Shown piece after piece: positions 37,206 to 48,377 of a stretch of DNA of 64,000 nt. How positions within the stretch are numbered: the first letter of the stretch is position 1; each line of letters begins with the position of its first letter. Both the position numbers and the translations under genes were made by a program. This DNA is from Fallopia convolvulus (taxonomy: Eukaryota > Streptophyta > Magnoliopsida > Caryophyllales > Polygonaceae): contig OZ024729.1 of assembly GCA_964016875.1 (NCBI GenBank), forward strand, positions 21,472,494 through 21,536,493, given 5' to 3'. The notes below the pieces were generated by a model. The model worked only from the letters and a program-made list of their open reading frames with translations, ran no database searches and was not told the DNA's origin.

Positions 37206-37661
37206 ACGAGTCCCTGTTTGTCTCTCCCTCAATGCTTGATTAATCTAACTAGAAATGCATGATAGGGAACTGTAGGACTCAGTGCTTTCATTTTGCCATA
37301 TTACTAGTCTAGAGCTTGATATGTATAGAGGAACATTATCTCTTTTAGCCCAAAATGATCAACCAGAGTTCCCTTTAACCCTCTCTACAAGCCACTATGA
37401 CGGTTGATCATAAAACCTACCCTAAGCTAAGGACCAGACAAACGTTTCTCATGAGCCAAACTCTTTATCCCAAAATCGAGTTGCAATTGTCTAGTTCTCT
37501 TTTGAGTTCCTCAGCCTCACAAAGAAAATTGAGTGTGAGTTCCCTTAACCTCTCCACTCAATATGACCTTTCCAAAGATCATGGGAACTGATAGGCAAAA
37601 GCAAGGGAACACTGGATCTAAAAAGATGACACTTCACTAGGGAAACGGGAAATTGTGTTAG
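37206..37661 (+). other. Spacer between pol and ORF3 of element A
   Basis: A roughly 460-bp non-coding stretch with several GGGAAC/GTTCCC words. The ORF3 frame has stop codons here, the last TAG at 37659. Confidence 0.5.
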
Positions 37662-39377
37662 ACTCTGAAGCGTTTTGGGCCAAGCATTCAAAAAATCAAA
37701 AGACTTCCCCTGGAAGAAAACGACGCGTGTCAGAGGCGTGCTCGAGAAGTTGAAACGGCTCTCCGCTCTTATTGGCCAACGGTTATCGAGGCCTTTCTCA
37801 ACTTCCCTTTTTACCCTCGTCTCCCTTCCTCACATAAAACACCATTTGCTATTTCTGGGCACTTCTTCATCTCTGACCCTCTGCAAATCATCTTCTCCGC
37901 ATCCCTCTCACCCCCTCTTTCGAGAAAAGCTCCAAACTTCTTTTCTTCGGCCCGGAAAACAATCGACCTTGACTCTGACGAGGATGATCTCCCCATTGGA
38001 GTCATCGTTCGCAAAAAGGCCAAGAAACTGCCACCCATCTTCATGGGAACTGCTGTAGAGGAAGCCCAACTCAAGGCCCTCGAGGAAGAATTCGAAGGCG
38101 CACTCAATGGGGCTTTTGAGAACCAAGGGGACAAGCTCCCCGAAAAAGGGAACCCAGCACCAGTTGACGGTGCTGGGCCAAGCAGTCGTCATCAGGAAGA
38201 CGACGAGGAGGAAACAGGGCTGACCTCCTCCGATGATGAAGGGACCTCCAGTGATGACACTGAAGAGGACGAAGAGGCCACCACTGACAAAGAGCCTGTC
38301 GGCATCCCAGCTCCTGAACACCAAATGGTGGTGTCGGCACAGGTCCCAGAGGAAAGGACCCGTCCACTGATGCTCGAAGCGGCTGCTCCCCCTCAGCAAA
38401 AAGGAAAGACTTCGGTCTCCAGGGGGAACACAAAGAAGAAAGGGAAAGGAACTGTGCCCAAGAAATTCTACATCTTTGAGAATTGCAAGCTCCTTCCCCC
38501 CCTCATCCTCTTAGAAAAACAGCTCACCAATGAAGGGCTAGGGCAACTATGGGACCTGATCAAGGCCCAAGGATGGGAACACATGTGTAGTGAGGCCGTG
38601 AGTGTCGATCCCTCTCAGGTGCGCCGATTCTACAACAACTTTGTGGTCCAAGACAACGGCACCAAGGGAACTCTCTCCCTCGAAGGCGACGACTTCATCT
38701 TCACAACCTCCACAATCCGCCTTCAACTACAGGTCCCTGTCCAGGGCCTCCAGGAACTGCCCGCCAAAAGCTAGGGCGACTTCAACAGTGAGGAGATTTA
38801 CAACACGATCTACGAGGGCCGTGTTCCCACCACTGGCACCTCTACTCATCACTTGTCCCTCATTGCAAAGCTGGCCCATCAATTCATCATCAACATGGTG
38901 ATCCCTCGCCAGGAGAAGCGCCTTGTTATCAACATCCCTGATGCCATTATCCTCTACCACTTCCTCCTCAAAAAGCCCATAAATCTTCCTCGCATAATTT
39001 GGGGGAACATGGAGAAGTGTATGGCTTCCAAATCCCACTCCCTCCCTTATGCTGGCCTCATCAAGAAACTCTTGCTCAGAGAGGGCCTCTACAACACATC
39101 CAAGGAAGAGGTCACCATAGGTAGGGAACTAGACATCTCTGTGGTCCACAAAATGCGGCACTCTGAGCTAGTGGAGGAACAAGAAAGGCTGCCATTTGGT
39201 GAAGGCATTCAGGATGGGAACACTCAAGTGTTGGTGCACATTGCCAACACTCTCGACAAGATAGCCAGGGAACAAGAAAAGATGGCAAGGGACCAAGAAC
39301 AAATTGCTAAAGGCCAGGAAAAGCTTGTAAAAGTCTTGACACGGCTTTGTGATGCCCTGTTCCCACCAAGCCCATGA
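37662..39377 (+). pseudogene. Element A ORF3, envelope-position gene with one stop
   Basis: One frame is open from 37662 to 39377 except for a TAG at 38772-38774. There is no ATG before 38043, although the upstream codons look coding (DLDSDEDDLPIGVIV near 37965, typical of Sirevirus ORF3). It continues with an acidic low-complexity region (38190-38300) and a domain resembling the 'putative plant transposon protein' fold (TTGTSTHHLSLIAKLAHQFI, IPDAIILYHFLLKKPINLPR). It ends in a heptad-like coiled coil, DKIAREQEKMARDQEQIAKG. Sireviruses often carry such a gene after pol. It has been compared to envelope genes, but no signal peptide or clear membrane segment is seen here. How translation starts (splicing, readthrough) is not evident. 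Confidence 0.75.
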
Positions 39378-39530
39378 TCTTTTCCTTCTTTTTCCTAGCC
39401 TCAATGTTCCCACAAATATTCTCTTGTGTTCCTATGTACATTTTTTTGCTTAAGTAATGAATGGTGTTTAGTATGATTGCGTGTTCTTTTCCTTCCTTAT
39501 CTATGCGTTTACTTGTTTTCGTTGATGTCA

Positions 39531-39749
39531 AAAGGGGGAAAGACAAAAAATGCGAGATGAGTTAAGTTGAAAAGATATCACAAAATACGCTATAGCTAAG
39601 GGGGAACAATTGCATAAAAAGCTAAGTACGAACTCAGTTATTCACAAGAAGTGGCTCCCTAGGAACACGCGTAGGAACTCATTTGCATATCATGCTTTGA
39701 AATACTTGCTGATTTTTGTGATAGGTTTGTCATCATCAAAAAGGGGGAA
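39531..39749 (+). promoter_or_regulatory. Multiple polypurine tracts upstream of the element A 3' LTR
   Basis: AAAGGGGGAAAG (39531-39542), AAGGGGGAAC (39598-39607) and AAAAAGGGGGAAT (39738-39750). The last abuts the LTR and should prime plus-strand DNA synthesis. Repeated tracts of this type are a known trait of Sireviruses. Confidence 0.8.
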
Positions 39750-39750
39750 T

Positions 39751-40803
39751 TGTTGGAACGATGTTGGGACCTCTGGTTCTAAACATCGGAACAACGATAC
39801 AGTTCTCCATGTTTTGATAATGACAAACGCTATAAGGGAACTAATGTGCTTCGATCAAGTATTTCTAAGGAACACAGGTTGAGCAAAGAACTTCCACGAA
39901 TGACCAAAGATCACAGGAGCACACAATGAAGAGTTCCCATCAAGGGAACTCTGAAGATAAAAGTTCCCATGAAATGAGAACTCCCAAGAATGACCAGAGA
40001 ACAAAGGCTTACACGATGAAGAGTTTCTCTCAAAGGAACTCAGAAGAGGACAGTTCCCACGACATGGGAACTCACATGTGAGGACAAGGACCGATCAGCG
40101 CATATCACGGGATCCTGTCTTGGACAGGATGAAGGCATAGTCTGAGGAGCAGACTGTCACGATTGATCCAACGGTCCGATCAATTCAAGAAGTTGACCTA
40201 GTTCAAATTGAAGTCACATGTGAAGAAAGTACAACTTGAGCATCAAGCAAAGGGCATTTCGGACACAAATGAAAAATGCGATTGAAGCCCAAGTTCACTC
40301 GAGTATAAAGCCAAATGAATAGTGCTCGGATTGAGCACTTCTCCAGAACTCACAAATACCCACAACAGAGAAAGAGAAAGAAGAAGAGAAGTCCCCGGCG
40401 GCGAGTGTCTGATCTCGACGACGGTGAAGTCGAGTTCCTAGGAGCAAGGGAACCGCGATTCGGTGTAAGGTTTGAGTTACTTATTTAGTGATTGTTGTTC
40501 GCTTAGGAACTCAGTTGAGAAGATTCATTAGTGTTGCTAGAGTTAGGTAGAACTCGTAGGAACAGAGAAGTTTGAATCTGGCTGTTTGTAACTAAGGAAC
40601 AAATCAATAATATAAGTAAGTCATTCAAAATCCTCCAAGTGGAGAGGTTTACCCATACAACTAGTTGGTTGTAGTGGGGTTCCTCTATAAGGAACTGTGT
40701 TCTTTCAGCGTTTTAATTACTTGCGATATTATTCCTTCCGCTGCCTTGGGAACAGCTTAACAGCCAGTTCCCAAGCTCTTGCTAACTCGTTCACGATCCA
40801 ACA
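39751..40803 (+). repeat. Element A 3' LTR
   Basis: 1,053 bp, pairs with 30762-31816. TATAAA lies at 40304-40309. The best-visible differences are a 2-bp insertion in GTAGAACTCG and a small deletion in the purine stretch near 40640. Confidence 0.92.
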
Positions 40804-41199
40804 CCCTAGCTTCATTGCTTTCTTATTATGGTGGATCTTTGCAAATTACCTTTTGTCATTTTTCACTTGGGACACAAGGAATATCTCATAATGACTAGTG
40901 TACCCTTGGGAGATATTTCCTCTTTAAGATGCATTTTCCCTTTTTCATTTGCCGCCCAAGTTTGTTCCACAAAGACCCTTTTGTCCTTCTGATATGCCAC
41001 ACATGCAGAAACCGTTTCCAGGGTGTTATGCATTGTTTCCCTCGTTGTTCATATATGAATCTATATTTCCTAAAACACTTGGATGAAAGTTTAATTCCTA
41101 ATGGCGTTTATTATCATCAAAACTAATGGAGAGAATCATTTTTCCAGTGTTAGGAACTAACACCAATCCAACAATTTCCCCTTTTTGATGATGACAAAC

Positions 41200-42666
41200 T
41201 GATGTTCGTGTTTTTAGTATAGTTTTTGATAGGTTTTATTAGGTTATTAGGACTAGTTTTGATAAGTTTAGGATTAGTTTTATGTGTTTTTGGATAGTTT
41301 TGCATATTTTGTAGAAAGTATGGAAGCTACTCCGTTTTGTGTCTTTTTCTAGGTTTTAGCAAGGAAAAAGTGCTGTTTGGAGCTGAATTTGGAGAGCTAT
41401 GATAGAGATGGAGGAATACAAGATGAAGAAGCTGAAGTTCGAGTTTTTGGAAGAGAAGTGTTGAAGAAAACCAAGCCCAGGCTCGTTAACGAGGTTGTGA
41501 GGGCTCGTTAACGAGGCCGCGAGATGAAAATGTTCGAGAGTTGACTTTGTGACTCACCGATCCTGTGCGGGAATTTATTTCCGTGTCGGTAGAGTATCTT
41601 TTTATGATTTTAGGGTTATTATATTATGTATTTTAGGTCTTGTTATCTTTTGAGATTTTATTTCTATCTTTTAGAATAGATTCTATCTTTTTAGGAAAGT
41701 TTATATCTTTTAGCCTTTTTTAGTTTCTAGCCTCTTTTTAGTATAAATACCCTTCTATCTAGCATAGAAAGGGAGGTCGAATTTTGGAGAATAGAGCCGA
41801 GAGAGAGAAGGACGGATCAGAGTCGTGATCGAAGGAGCTCGGTAGACGAAAGTTACCGGGGTCGTTAGTCGTGTTTTTGATTCGGTATTTCGGTTTCTTT
41901 TGAATCTCTGTAAGACGATATTTCTTATTAATTTGAGTAGTGTTTTGATTGCAATGTTTTCTTTGATTAAAGTTATTAGTTTCTTAGTCATGATTAGTGA
42001 GTAGTCTTTTTATCTAGGGTCGGGGTTGAAACCCGGCATAGTTGTGCATGTTTGGTGAGTAAGATTATGTGTTGAATGCCTTTTATCTATTGTTGAGATT
42101 GTTTGTTGTGCTTATACCAAGATGAAAGTTGAGGTAATTTGAGTTGTTGACTTGATTGAAAGAGAAAGTTATAAACTTGAAGGTTGATATTGTTTGAATA
42201 CGAAAGTTTCAAGCTTTAGATCCGAAACAAGCAATTGGGTGAGTTAGTTTATGAAAGTAGATTAATTTGCTTGCTAAGTCAATGAAAGTTGATCCATCTA
42301 TCTATTTAAAGGCATGATATTTATCTTCTTACGAGCTTGTGTGCATGACTATGTTGTGGTGACTCTTGTCCTGGATATTTTCGTTTTTATTTGATTTCTT
42401 TCAAGATCATATTCGTTACTGAGTTCGTTGGCTCGGTACCGAACCTGTCTAGTTCGTTAGTTTTGGTCTTTTTATTCTCGGTGGTTCGTTAACGAGGCTG
42501 ACAACTTTGTTAACGAGGCTGCTTGTGTGTTTTGCTTGCTTTTGTTTTATTTTTTTTAGGAGTCGATAGATAAACAAACCTTGCTTCTCGTGGAACGATC
42601 CTGACTCCCCTATACTCAGCGGGGTCTTGACTACAAATTTATTTGTTGTTAAACGACTCTCTCAAC
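41200..42666 (+). repeat. E1 5' LTR
   Basis: 1,467 bp, TGATG...TCAACA. TATAAATA at 41742-41749. Palindrome pairs have cores at 41485/41507 (CTCGTTAACGAG twice) and 42489/42510. Confidence 0.92.
41482..41515. repeat. Paired 12-bp palindromes, type example in the E1 LTR
   Basis: CTCGTTAACGAG at 41482-41493 and again at 41504-41515, perfectly self-complementary, 22 bp apart. Repeated in the 3' LTR (50339-50372). Confidence 0.95.
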
Positions 42667-42671
42667 AAAAA

Positions 42672-42689
42672 TTGGCGCCGTTGCCGGGG
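42672..42689 (+). other. E1 primer binding site, tRNA-Asp type
   Basis: TGGCGCCGTTGCCGGGGA lies five bases after the LTR. This sequence is characteristic of Athila/Tat elements. Confidence 0.88.
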
Positions 42690-42785
42690 AAGCAACGTGT
42701 TTTGATTATTTATCTGTGGGTCTGGGAATAGATCGACCCCATTTTTGTTTTTAATTTTTGTTTTCTTTGTCTGTTTTTTCAGCGC

Positions 42786-45602
42786 ATGTCGGTAGGACGT
42801 CGAAGGCTTGAGTTTGACAATGCTGGTTATTACTCAGAACCTGAACGTTCCCTGCACCGTAGACGCCGAGAGAACCGAGCCATGGCCACACCGGAAGAGC
42901 TGGCTCGTCAGCTAGAATTCCTCCAAACACAGATGGAGGCATTGAAAATTGAGAAGGAAGGTGCTGCCGCCGAGGCTGAGCGTCAACGAGCTGCCAATGC
43001 TCGTCTACAAGAAGAGCTGAATGCCTATCCGAGGAATGCCAAATAGTACATGCATCCATAACTGAGGGTGCCAGAGTCTCCAATTGTGCTTCCGGAGATA
43101 GAGAAATCTTTTGAGATTAAATCTCAATTTATATCCTTGATCAAACGGGCTCAGTTTGAAGGGAAACCTACTGAGTGCCCTATGGAACATATTAGGAATT
43201 TTCTTGACTTATGCGACACCATAGCTGCAGAAGGTGTCTCACTTGAATATGTTCTGTTAAAAGCTTTTAGGTGGTCTCTTTCTGGAAAGGCCCTGAGCTG
43301 GTTGGAGAGCTTACCTCCTAAGTCTATCAGGACTTGGAAGAACTTGTATGATCAATTTCTTACAAAATTCTTCCCACCTGCCAAGACGACGGAGTTGAGA
43401 AAACGCATCACCTCCTATCACCAGCTGCCTAATGAAACATTTGTTGAAACATGGGAAAGATTTAAAGAGATGATTAGACAATGCCCTACTCATGGGCAAC
43501 CTTTATATGTTCTGCAAGAAATATTTTTCCAGGGTATCAACGCAAAGACCAAGAACCGCATCAACACGCATACTGCGTGCGGTTTTATAGAGATGGACCC
43601 AACGGCTGCATGGGAATTGCTGGATAAGCTGTCCAATTATGATGCCATGTATGGAACCCAGCAAACTCCACAGCCCCAGAAACGTCTCTACTTACCTAAC
43701 CGAGACGAAGTTGACCCGGATGTTAAAAATCAATTCCTGCAAGACGAGGTCAACCGTTTGAAGAAGCAGGTAAGTTTTCTGAAATCCTCTCAATCCTGTC
43801 AAGAATGTGGTTCTTCTGCACATAGTACTTCTGCTTGCACTAACATAGAGCAGGTTAGAGTCGCTGAGACAATTGCTGAGATGAGTTATATGAGAGGACC
43901 ATACGGGAACCAGCCTAGCTATTTAGACAGGTCAAACAACTATCAGGCATGGGGCAATTAGAATACAAATCAAAACTATGCAGCGCCTCCGCCAGATAGA
44001 CGACCTGCACCCTATCGACCTCCAGGCCATCAGGAGCCACCATCATGGGTTCAAGGATTACAGGAAGGCATTAACGGCGTGACCAACAAAGTTAACGAAG
44101 TGACCAACAAGGTTAACGAAGTTCAAGCCAACCTGAACCAACAAAATAAAAGATGGGGTGAGTTCGATATATGGAAGAAGAGTGTTGATTCCCAACTAGG
44201 GAACCTCGCTGCCCAGATTCCGAGACCACAAGGGCAACTCCCGGGCCGCCTCGAGGAGAACCCTAGGGGACAAATAGCAGCGGTGCACCTTAGGAGCGGG
44301 AAGACATTGCCGGAGCGAGTCCAAGCTGAGGACAAGAAGGAAGAAGATGTCACAATTCAGCTCGGTAACGAGCCAGCAAGGGCAAATACCGAGCCCGTAT
44401 ACCATGGTGACGAGGCTCCAAGGGTATCTAACGACCCTAATCCAGGTAAGTTTACTAATCCGAGCCTTCCTCTCTATCCCAGGGTAGTTAACGACCCCAT
44501 CAGGGTCGGTAACGATCCGCCGAGGACACCAAACGACCCCAGTGTCGACCCAATAATCTCACCCCTTGAGCCTAACTTGGTTCCGAGAATGGTGAAATCT
44601 CTTCTATTTCCAACTAAGAAATCTATGGACTCTAATGTGAGTAAGTTCAAGCGTTTCGTAAAGATTCTTCAGGGCATTAATATTTCCATCCCATTCGCTG
44701 ACACCCTAAGCGAAATGCCGGCTTACACAAAAATTTTGAAGGATATTCTTAGCAGGAAAAGGTCCATCACAGAGCTACAGGACGAAGTCAGATCAATTGC
44801 TCTACCAGAAAAGCTTGGAGATCCAGGGAGATTTGCCATCACGATTGGCATAGGCGACCACAAATTTAAAGCTTTATGTGATTTGGGAGCCAGTGCTAGT
44901 TTGCTTCCTCTCTCCATCTGGTTAAAAGCTAACATGGGACCACTAGAGCCTGTAGATATGAACCTCTTCATGGCGGATGGATCATGTGTCAAGGCCACAG
45001 GGGTCGTGGATGAATACCCTATTCAAGTGGGAAAATTCTTTATACCAAACGATTTCGTCGTCCTCGACATGCTTGAGGATCCTCATGTCCCCATTATCCT
45101 AGGCAGACCATTCCTAGCTACAGCAAGTGCCAAGGTCGATGTCAGGAAAGGACTTCTAACGTTTGAGATTGGAGAAGAACGAGTGGAATTCAGCCTAGAC
45201 AAAAACGCAAATGACCCAACCACGGTCGCACAAATCGAGTTGCACCAACCAGAACTCGACAAAGCTGATACAACTGAACTTCCACCAACTTCGACAGAGG
45301 ACGAGATTCTCACACAGGACCTTGTCGAGCTCCCATGGCCTACTAGCGAGTCTCATATACAAGGAAACAATCAAGGTGAGTACTTTTCTTCATACCCTAT
45401 TCCTGCACCATACCCCACGACATATGCTTTTGAGGAGTCCAAACCACCTTGGTTTCCGGATTCCGCTAACCCATATGTAGGAATACCGGGCATACTCATA
45501 GAAGACAAGGGATCTAGCTTAGTGACTCAAGCAAACAACGCCCACAAAGCTAAGTATGGGGTAACTCGAGACCCTGACTTAGCTACAAAAGAACCACCTT
45601 GA
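42786..45602 (+). pseudogene. E1 gag-protease, one frame with three stops
   Basis: A single 938-codon frame from ATG 42786 is interrupted only by TAG 43044, TAA 43059 and TAG 43959. The sister element E2 reads through the first two sites with sense codons. After a coiled-coil-like N-terminus comes the Retrotrans_gag domain (HIRNFLDLCDTIAAEGVSLE, KALSWLESLPPKSIRTWKNL, RKRITSYHQLPNETFVETWE). A zinc knuckle CQECGSSAHSTSAC sits near codon 337. The protease has KALCDLGASASLLPLSIW near codon 697, where D-L-G replaces D-S/T-G, as in Athila relatives, and IILGRPFLATASAKVDVRKG. Gag packages RNA and protease processes it. No pol domain follows. The product ends KAKYGVTRDPD, encoded by the repeated AAGTATGGGGT word. 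Confidence 0.85.
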
Positions 45603-45625
45603 AGCAAGGGAAGAATGTCGGGCTT

Positions 45626-45667
45626 ACGACGTTAAAAATAGCGCTTACGGGAGGCAACCCGCTTTTA
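45626..45667 (+). other. Conserved block after E1 gag-protease
   Basis: The block starts ACGACGTTAAAAATAGCGCT and ends GGGAGGCAACCCGCTTTTA. An almost identical copy is at 58533-58574 in E2, also just after the protease stop. CGGGaggcaaCCCG can fold as a small hairpin. Similar 'gcgctt...gggaggcaaccc' sequences are recalled after pol in Athila-type elements, so the missing pol would lie immediately upstream. Confidence 0.7.
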
Positions 45668-45669
45668 AT

Positions 45670-46834
45670 ACAGTATAGTTTTTTTCTTCTTTTTAGATTC
45701 TTTCTTTTTCTTAGTTTTCTTTTCCTTTCTTTTCTTTTCTTTTTAGTAGTTCTTTAGGATAGAAATTAGGATAAATTTTGAGCTAACAAGATGCAGGAGA
45801 AGGGCTCGAAAATCACTCCAAGAGGCTACGGTGGCTCGTTAACGACCCACCCAGGGTCGTTAACGACCCGGTTCGACGACCCGATTCGGCAAAACGGGCA
45901 GGTAAGTTCTTTTTAACCTAATCTATCTTTTACCTACCCCCATGTCGCCGCCCCTCTACCTCTTCCTATCCCTACCCTCTCCTATATAACCCTTCTACCC
46001 CTCTTAAAAAATTTCACTCTCAAATCCTTAAAAACTCCAAACCTCTCAAAAATCCTACCCAAAATCTCGGAGATCCCCCACCACCGATCGGAATTTCTCA
46101 CCTCCACCGATCGTCGGAGACACCCTCGTTACCGAAGCTCGGTACCCCGGATTTCCACCGACGAGATCCACACTCGTTAACCACCCCAATCCGACCCTTT
46201 GTTCTTCAATTTCTCAAAATTCCGGTATGATTTCTAAACCCTAACTCTTACTTACAAGACTCATGGTTTTTAGGGTAGAAATTTCATATTGGGATTGTGT
46301 TTATAGAAAAGGTCGACATGCATGTTTGGATTTTTCTCATGGATTGTCGTTGAAGCTTAGTTGTTCATATTCTAGGGAAGATTATTCATGCTAGGTTCTC
46401 CATTGCAAAAGTCTAATTAGAAAAGCATGAATCTTTCTTATCCTAGTATTAAGTTCAATTTTTGCTATAACAATTTTGGGTAAATTCGCATGTTTGGGAT
46501 GGGAAATCGAGCAAGTATGGGGTGCATAAACCCGATTGTGTGTCTAGTGAGGAGTATTGAGGATACATACTTGATTTATGGTCTGATTTTTTAAAGTTGA
46601 TGACATTCGGAAATCTGTGAACGGGCGCTCGGCAGCTCGTTAACGACCCACCCAGGTTCGTTAACGACCCTGCGTAAGCATCACCGATTCTACACCAGTC
46701 CAGATTGTTTAACGACCCAATTGGGTAGTTGACGAATTATTCCGAGGTTATTTTGAGACCAAGTATGGGGTCTCTTGCCTATCTATTTTGAGTGGATCTT
46801 ATCTTGGAAAATTCTTGATTATTTTGTAGATCTC
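45670..46834 (+). other. E1 spacer between gag-protease and the second ORF
   Basis: Non-coding. It includes palindrome pairs (45838/45859 and 46639/46660) and two AAGTATGGGGT words (46513 and 46761). A pyrimidine-rich stretch before 46100 and GT/AG-like sites might support a spliced message for the second ORF, but this is not proven. Confidence 0.5.
45834..45868. repeat. Palindrome pair forming a perfect hairpin, E1 spacer
   Basis: GTTAACGACCC (45838-45848), a 5-base loop accca, and GGGTCGTTAAC (45854-45864). Cores are 21 bp apart. Confidence 0.95.
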
Positions 46835-48377
46835 ATGGCAAGTTCAAGCAGACCCGCTACCCGAGCTCAGAAAAAGAGGAGGAATCAGAGGTCCCCATCC
46901 CCACCGCGCATGGATAATGTGATCTTGAGTACTCAAGGCCAAGTGAATCGATACCGTGCCATTCTAGATAAGGACCACAACAGTCGTTGGTTCTCGAAGT
47001 CTAGTGCCGTCCACACGGGGATTTACACGGATGTCAAGGAGGCCTTCGTTATTCTCGGTGCATCTCATCTACTGAAGAAGGAGAATCTACCACACTTTCC
47101 GGCCCTCACATCTGAGTTTCTGGCCACACTAGAGACTAGTTTTCCGTCGAAGACTTCGGCGGGACGAATCCGGTTTCGGCTCGGTAATGTGAGCCATGAG
47201 TTCACCATGGCGGAGTTCAATGCAATTCTGGAGCTCCCTAACCCTTCTAGAGAGTACAGCTTGAAAGACTACAGGGTGACTCAGACTTGGAGCTATATCA
47301 CTGGGGAGGACCAATCCTCCACAACAGCATTATCTGGGGCAAGCATCATCAACCCCATCTTCCGGATCATTCTCCGAGTCTTAGCCGCCACATTCTGGCC
47401 GAAGAGAGAGTTGAACAGGCCAACGAGGACGGAAGTTGCTTGTCTCCGCACTATCCTTTTCGAGGAGCCTGGCCCTTTGAATTTGGGGTATGAATGGCTC
47501 TACTACATAGAGAAATCAACCAAATCCAAGGAAGTTTGGTGTGGTAACTTGGTCAGTCTTTTGGCCACAAACCTTGGAGTCGACCTCACTCGCTACACAC
47601 CGGCTCATGCTCAGTTACTCAACAAGAACTATTGATATAGTTCCGGTATTTTCATTCAAGTTGAGAGAGGGTTTAAAGTAAGAGTTCAAGACCGCCTTGT
47701 TACACCCACCCTCGATATGTTGGAGTTACTCTATGTACCAAATTGGTACGAGGCCAAGACGGGACATGCTTTCCCATTAGAGCCCAAGCCGGAGGATGAG
47801 CTGTCACTTAGGCCTTGTGAGACAAGGTTTGAGTGAGAAGGTGAAGAGATGGATGAAGATGAAGATGAAGATGAGGATACCGAGGTTGCTGGCAATGAAA
47901 CTGAAGAAGCCGACACAAAGGGAGGCACTGAGGAGCTTAACTTTGAGGAAGAAGACCTCGACGCTGAGGTTTTAGGCACCAACATCCTCGTTGACGAGCC
48001 CACCAAGCTTGTTAATGATCATTTCCAGCCTTCTACATCTGAGGCTAACGAGGTACCTAGGGTCGTTAACGACCCACCGAGGGCAGCTTCACCATGATCA
48101 CTTTCAGCCTCACTACCCACCACCCCCTCAGCCTGAGTACACTGGATCGAGCATTCCGCCACCATGGGCCGAGGATCTTTCTGCACGGATGCAACAACTT
48201 CACCTCCAGCAGGACCACATTCATAGGAGGATGGATAGATGGGAGACTGTCTATTCAGCTCGGATGACATTTGAGGATGAGAGGCATCGCCAGAGAGAGA
48301 CAGAGGATGCTGAGCGTTGGAGGACGAGGTATGACTTCATGGGGAACTTTGAGCACTATTTTCCTCCACCTAACTGA
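46835..48377 (+). pseudogene. E1 second ORF, Athila ORF1/env-position gene, broken
   Basis: The frame starts MASSSRPATRAQKKRRN at 46835. TGA codons at 47633 and 47834 interrupt it, and the frame changes near 48097 to continue to 48377. The N-terminal half (RIRFRLGNVSHEFTMAEFNA, LPNPSREYSLKDYRVTQTW, LRVLAATFWPKRELNRPTRT) is like the Arabidopsis Athila ORF-1 / plant transposon-associated domain. After the first stop VERGFKVRVQDRLVTPTLDM continues the domain. An acidic DEDEDEDEDTE stretch, a proline-rich region and a coiled-coil-like RQRETEDAERWRTRYDFMGN end follow. Function is unknown. The position matches the envelope-like gene of Athila, but no membrane segment was seen. Confidence 0.7.

Larger units (their letters stand above)
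30762..40803 (+). mobile_element. Sirevirus-type Ty1/copia retrotransposon (element A)
   Basis: A complete 10.0-kb element. Its 5' LTR is 30762-31816 and its 3' LTR is 39751-40803, both TGTTGG...CCAACA, with perfect 5-bp target duplication CCCTA (30757-30761, 40804-40808). The LTRs differ at only about fifteen positions and two small indels, so the insertion is recent. Order: initiator-Met primer site, gag, pol (protease, integrase, RT, RNase H), an additional 3' ORF, several polypurine tracts. The large size, extra gene after pol and AAAAAGGGGGAAT tract fit the Sirevirus lineage. Confidence 0.95.
30220..41173 (-). mobile_element. Sirevirus-like LTR (element B), split by the Sirevirus at 30762
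   Basis: The LTR runs from TGTAGGATCG (30220) to CCAATCCAACA (41173), and its middle is interrupted by the 10-kb insertion. Without that insertion it is about 910 bp. On the minus strand it is preceded by TCATCATCAAAAAGGGG and AAATTG (about 41174-41195), a Sirevirus-type polypurine tract, so this is the 3' LTR of a minus-strand element. Its internal region continues at 41174-41199 and 51525-52688. The left flank is GAAAA (30215-30219). The other LTR was not found in the window. Confidence 0.8.

Noticed and set aside
37675..38058. Alternative plus-strand frame of 127 codons before ORF3
   Set aside because: The other frame over the same interval carries the family-like acidic motif and continues into ORF3. 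This frame is Ser/Leu-rich shadow sequence.
42755..45480. Antisense gene in E1 gag-protease
   Set aside because: Minus-strand frames there are codon-position shadows of the clearly recognisable gag and protease.
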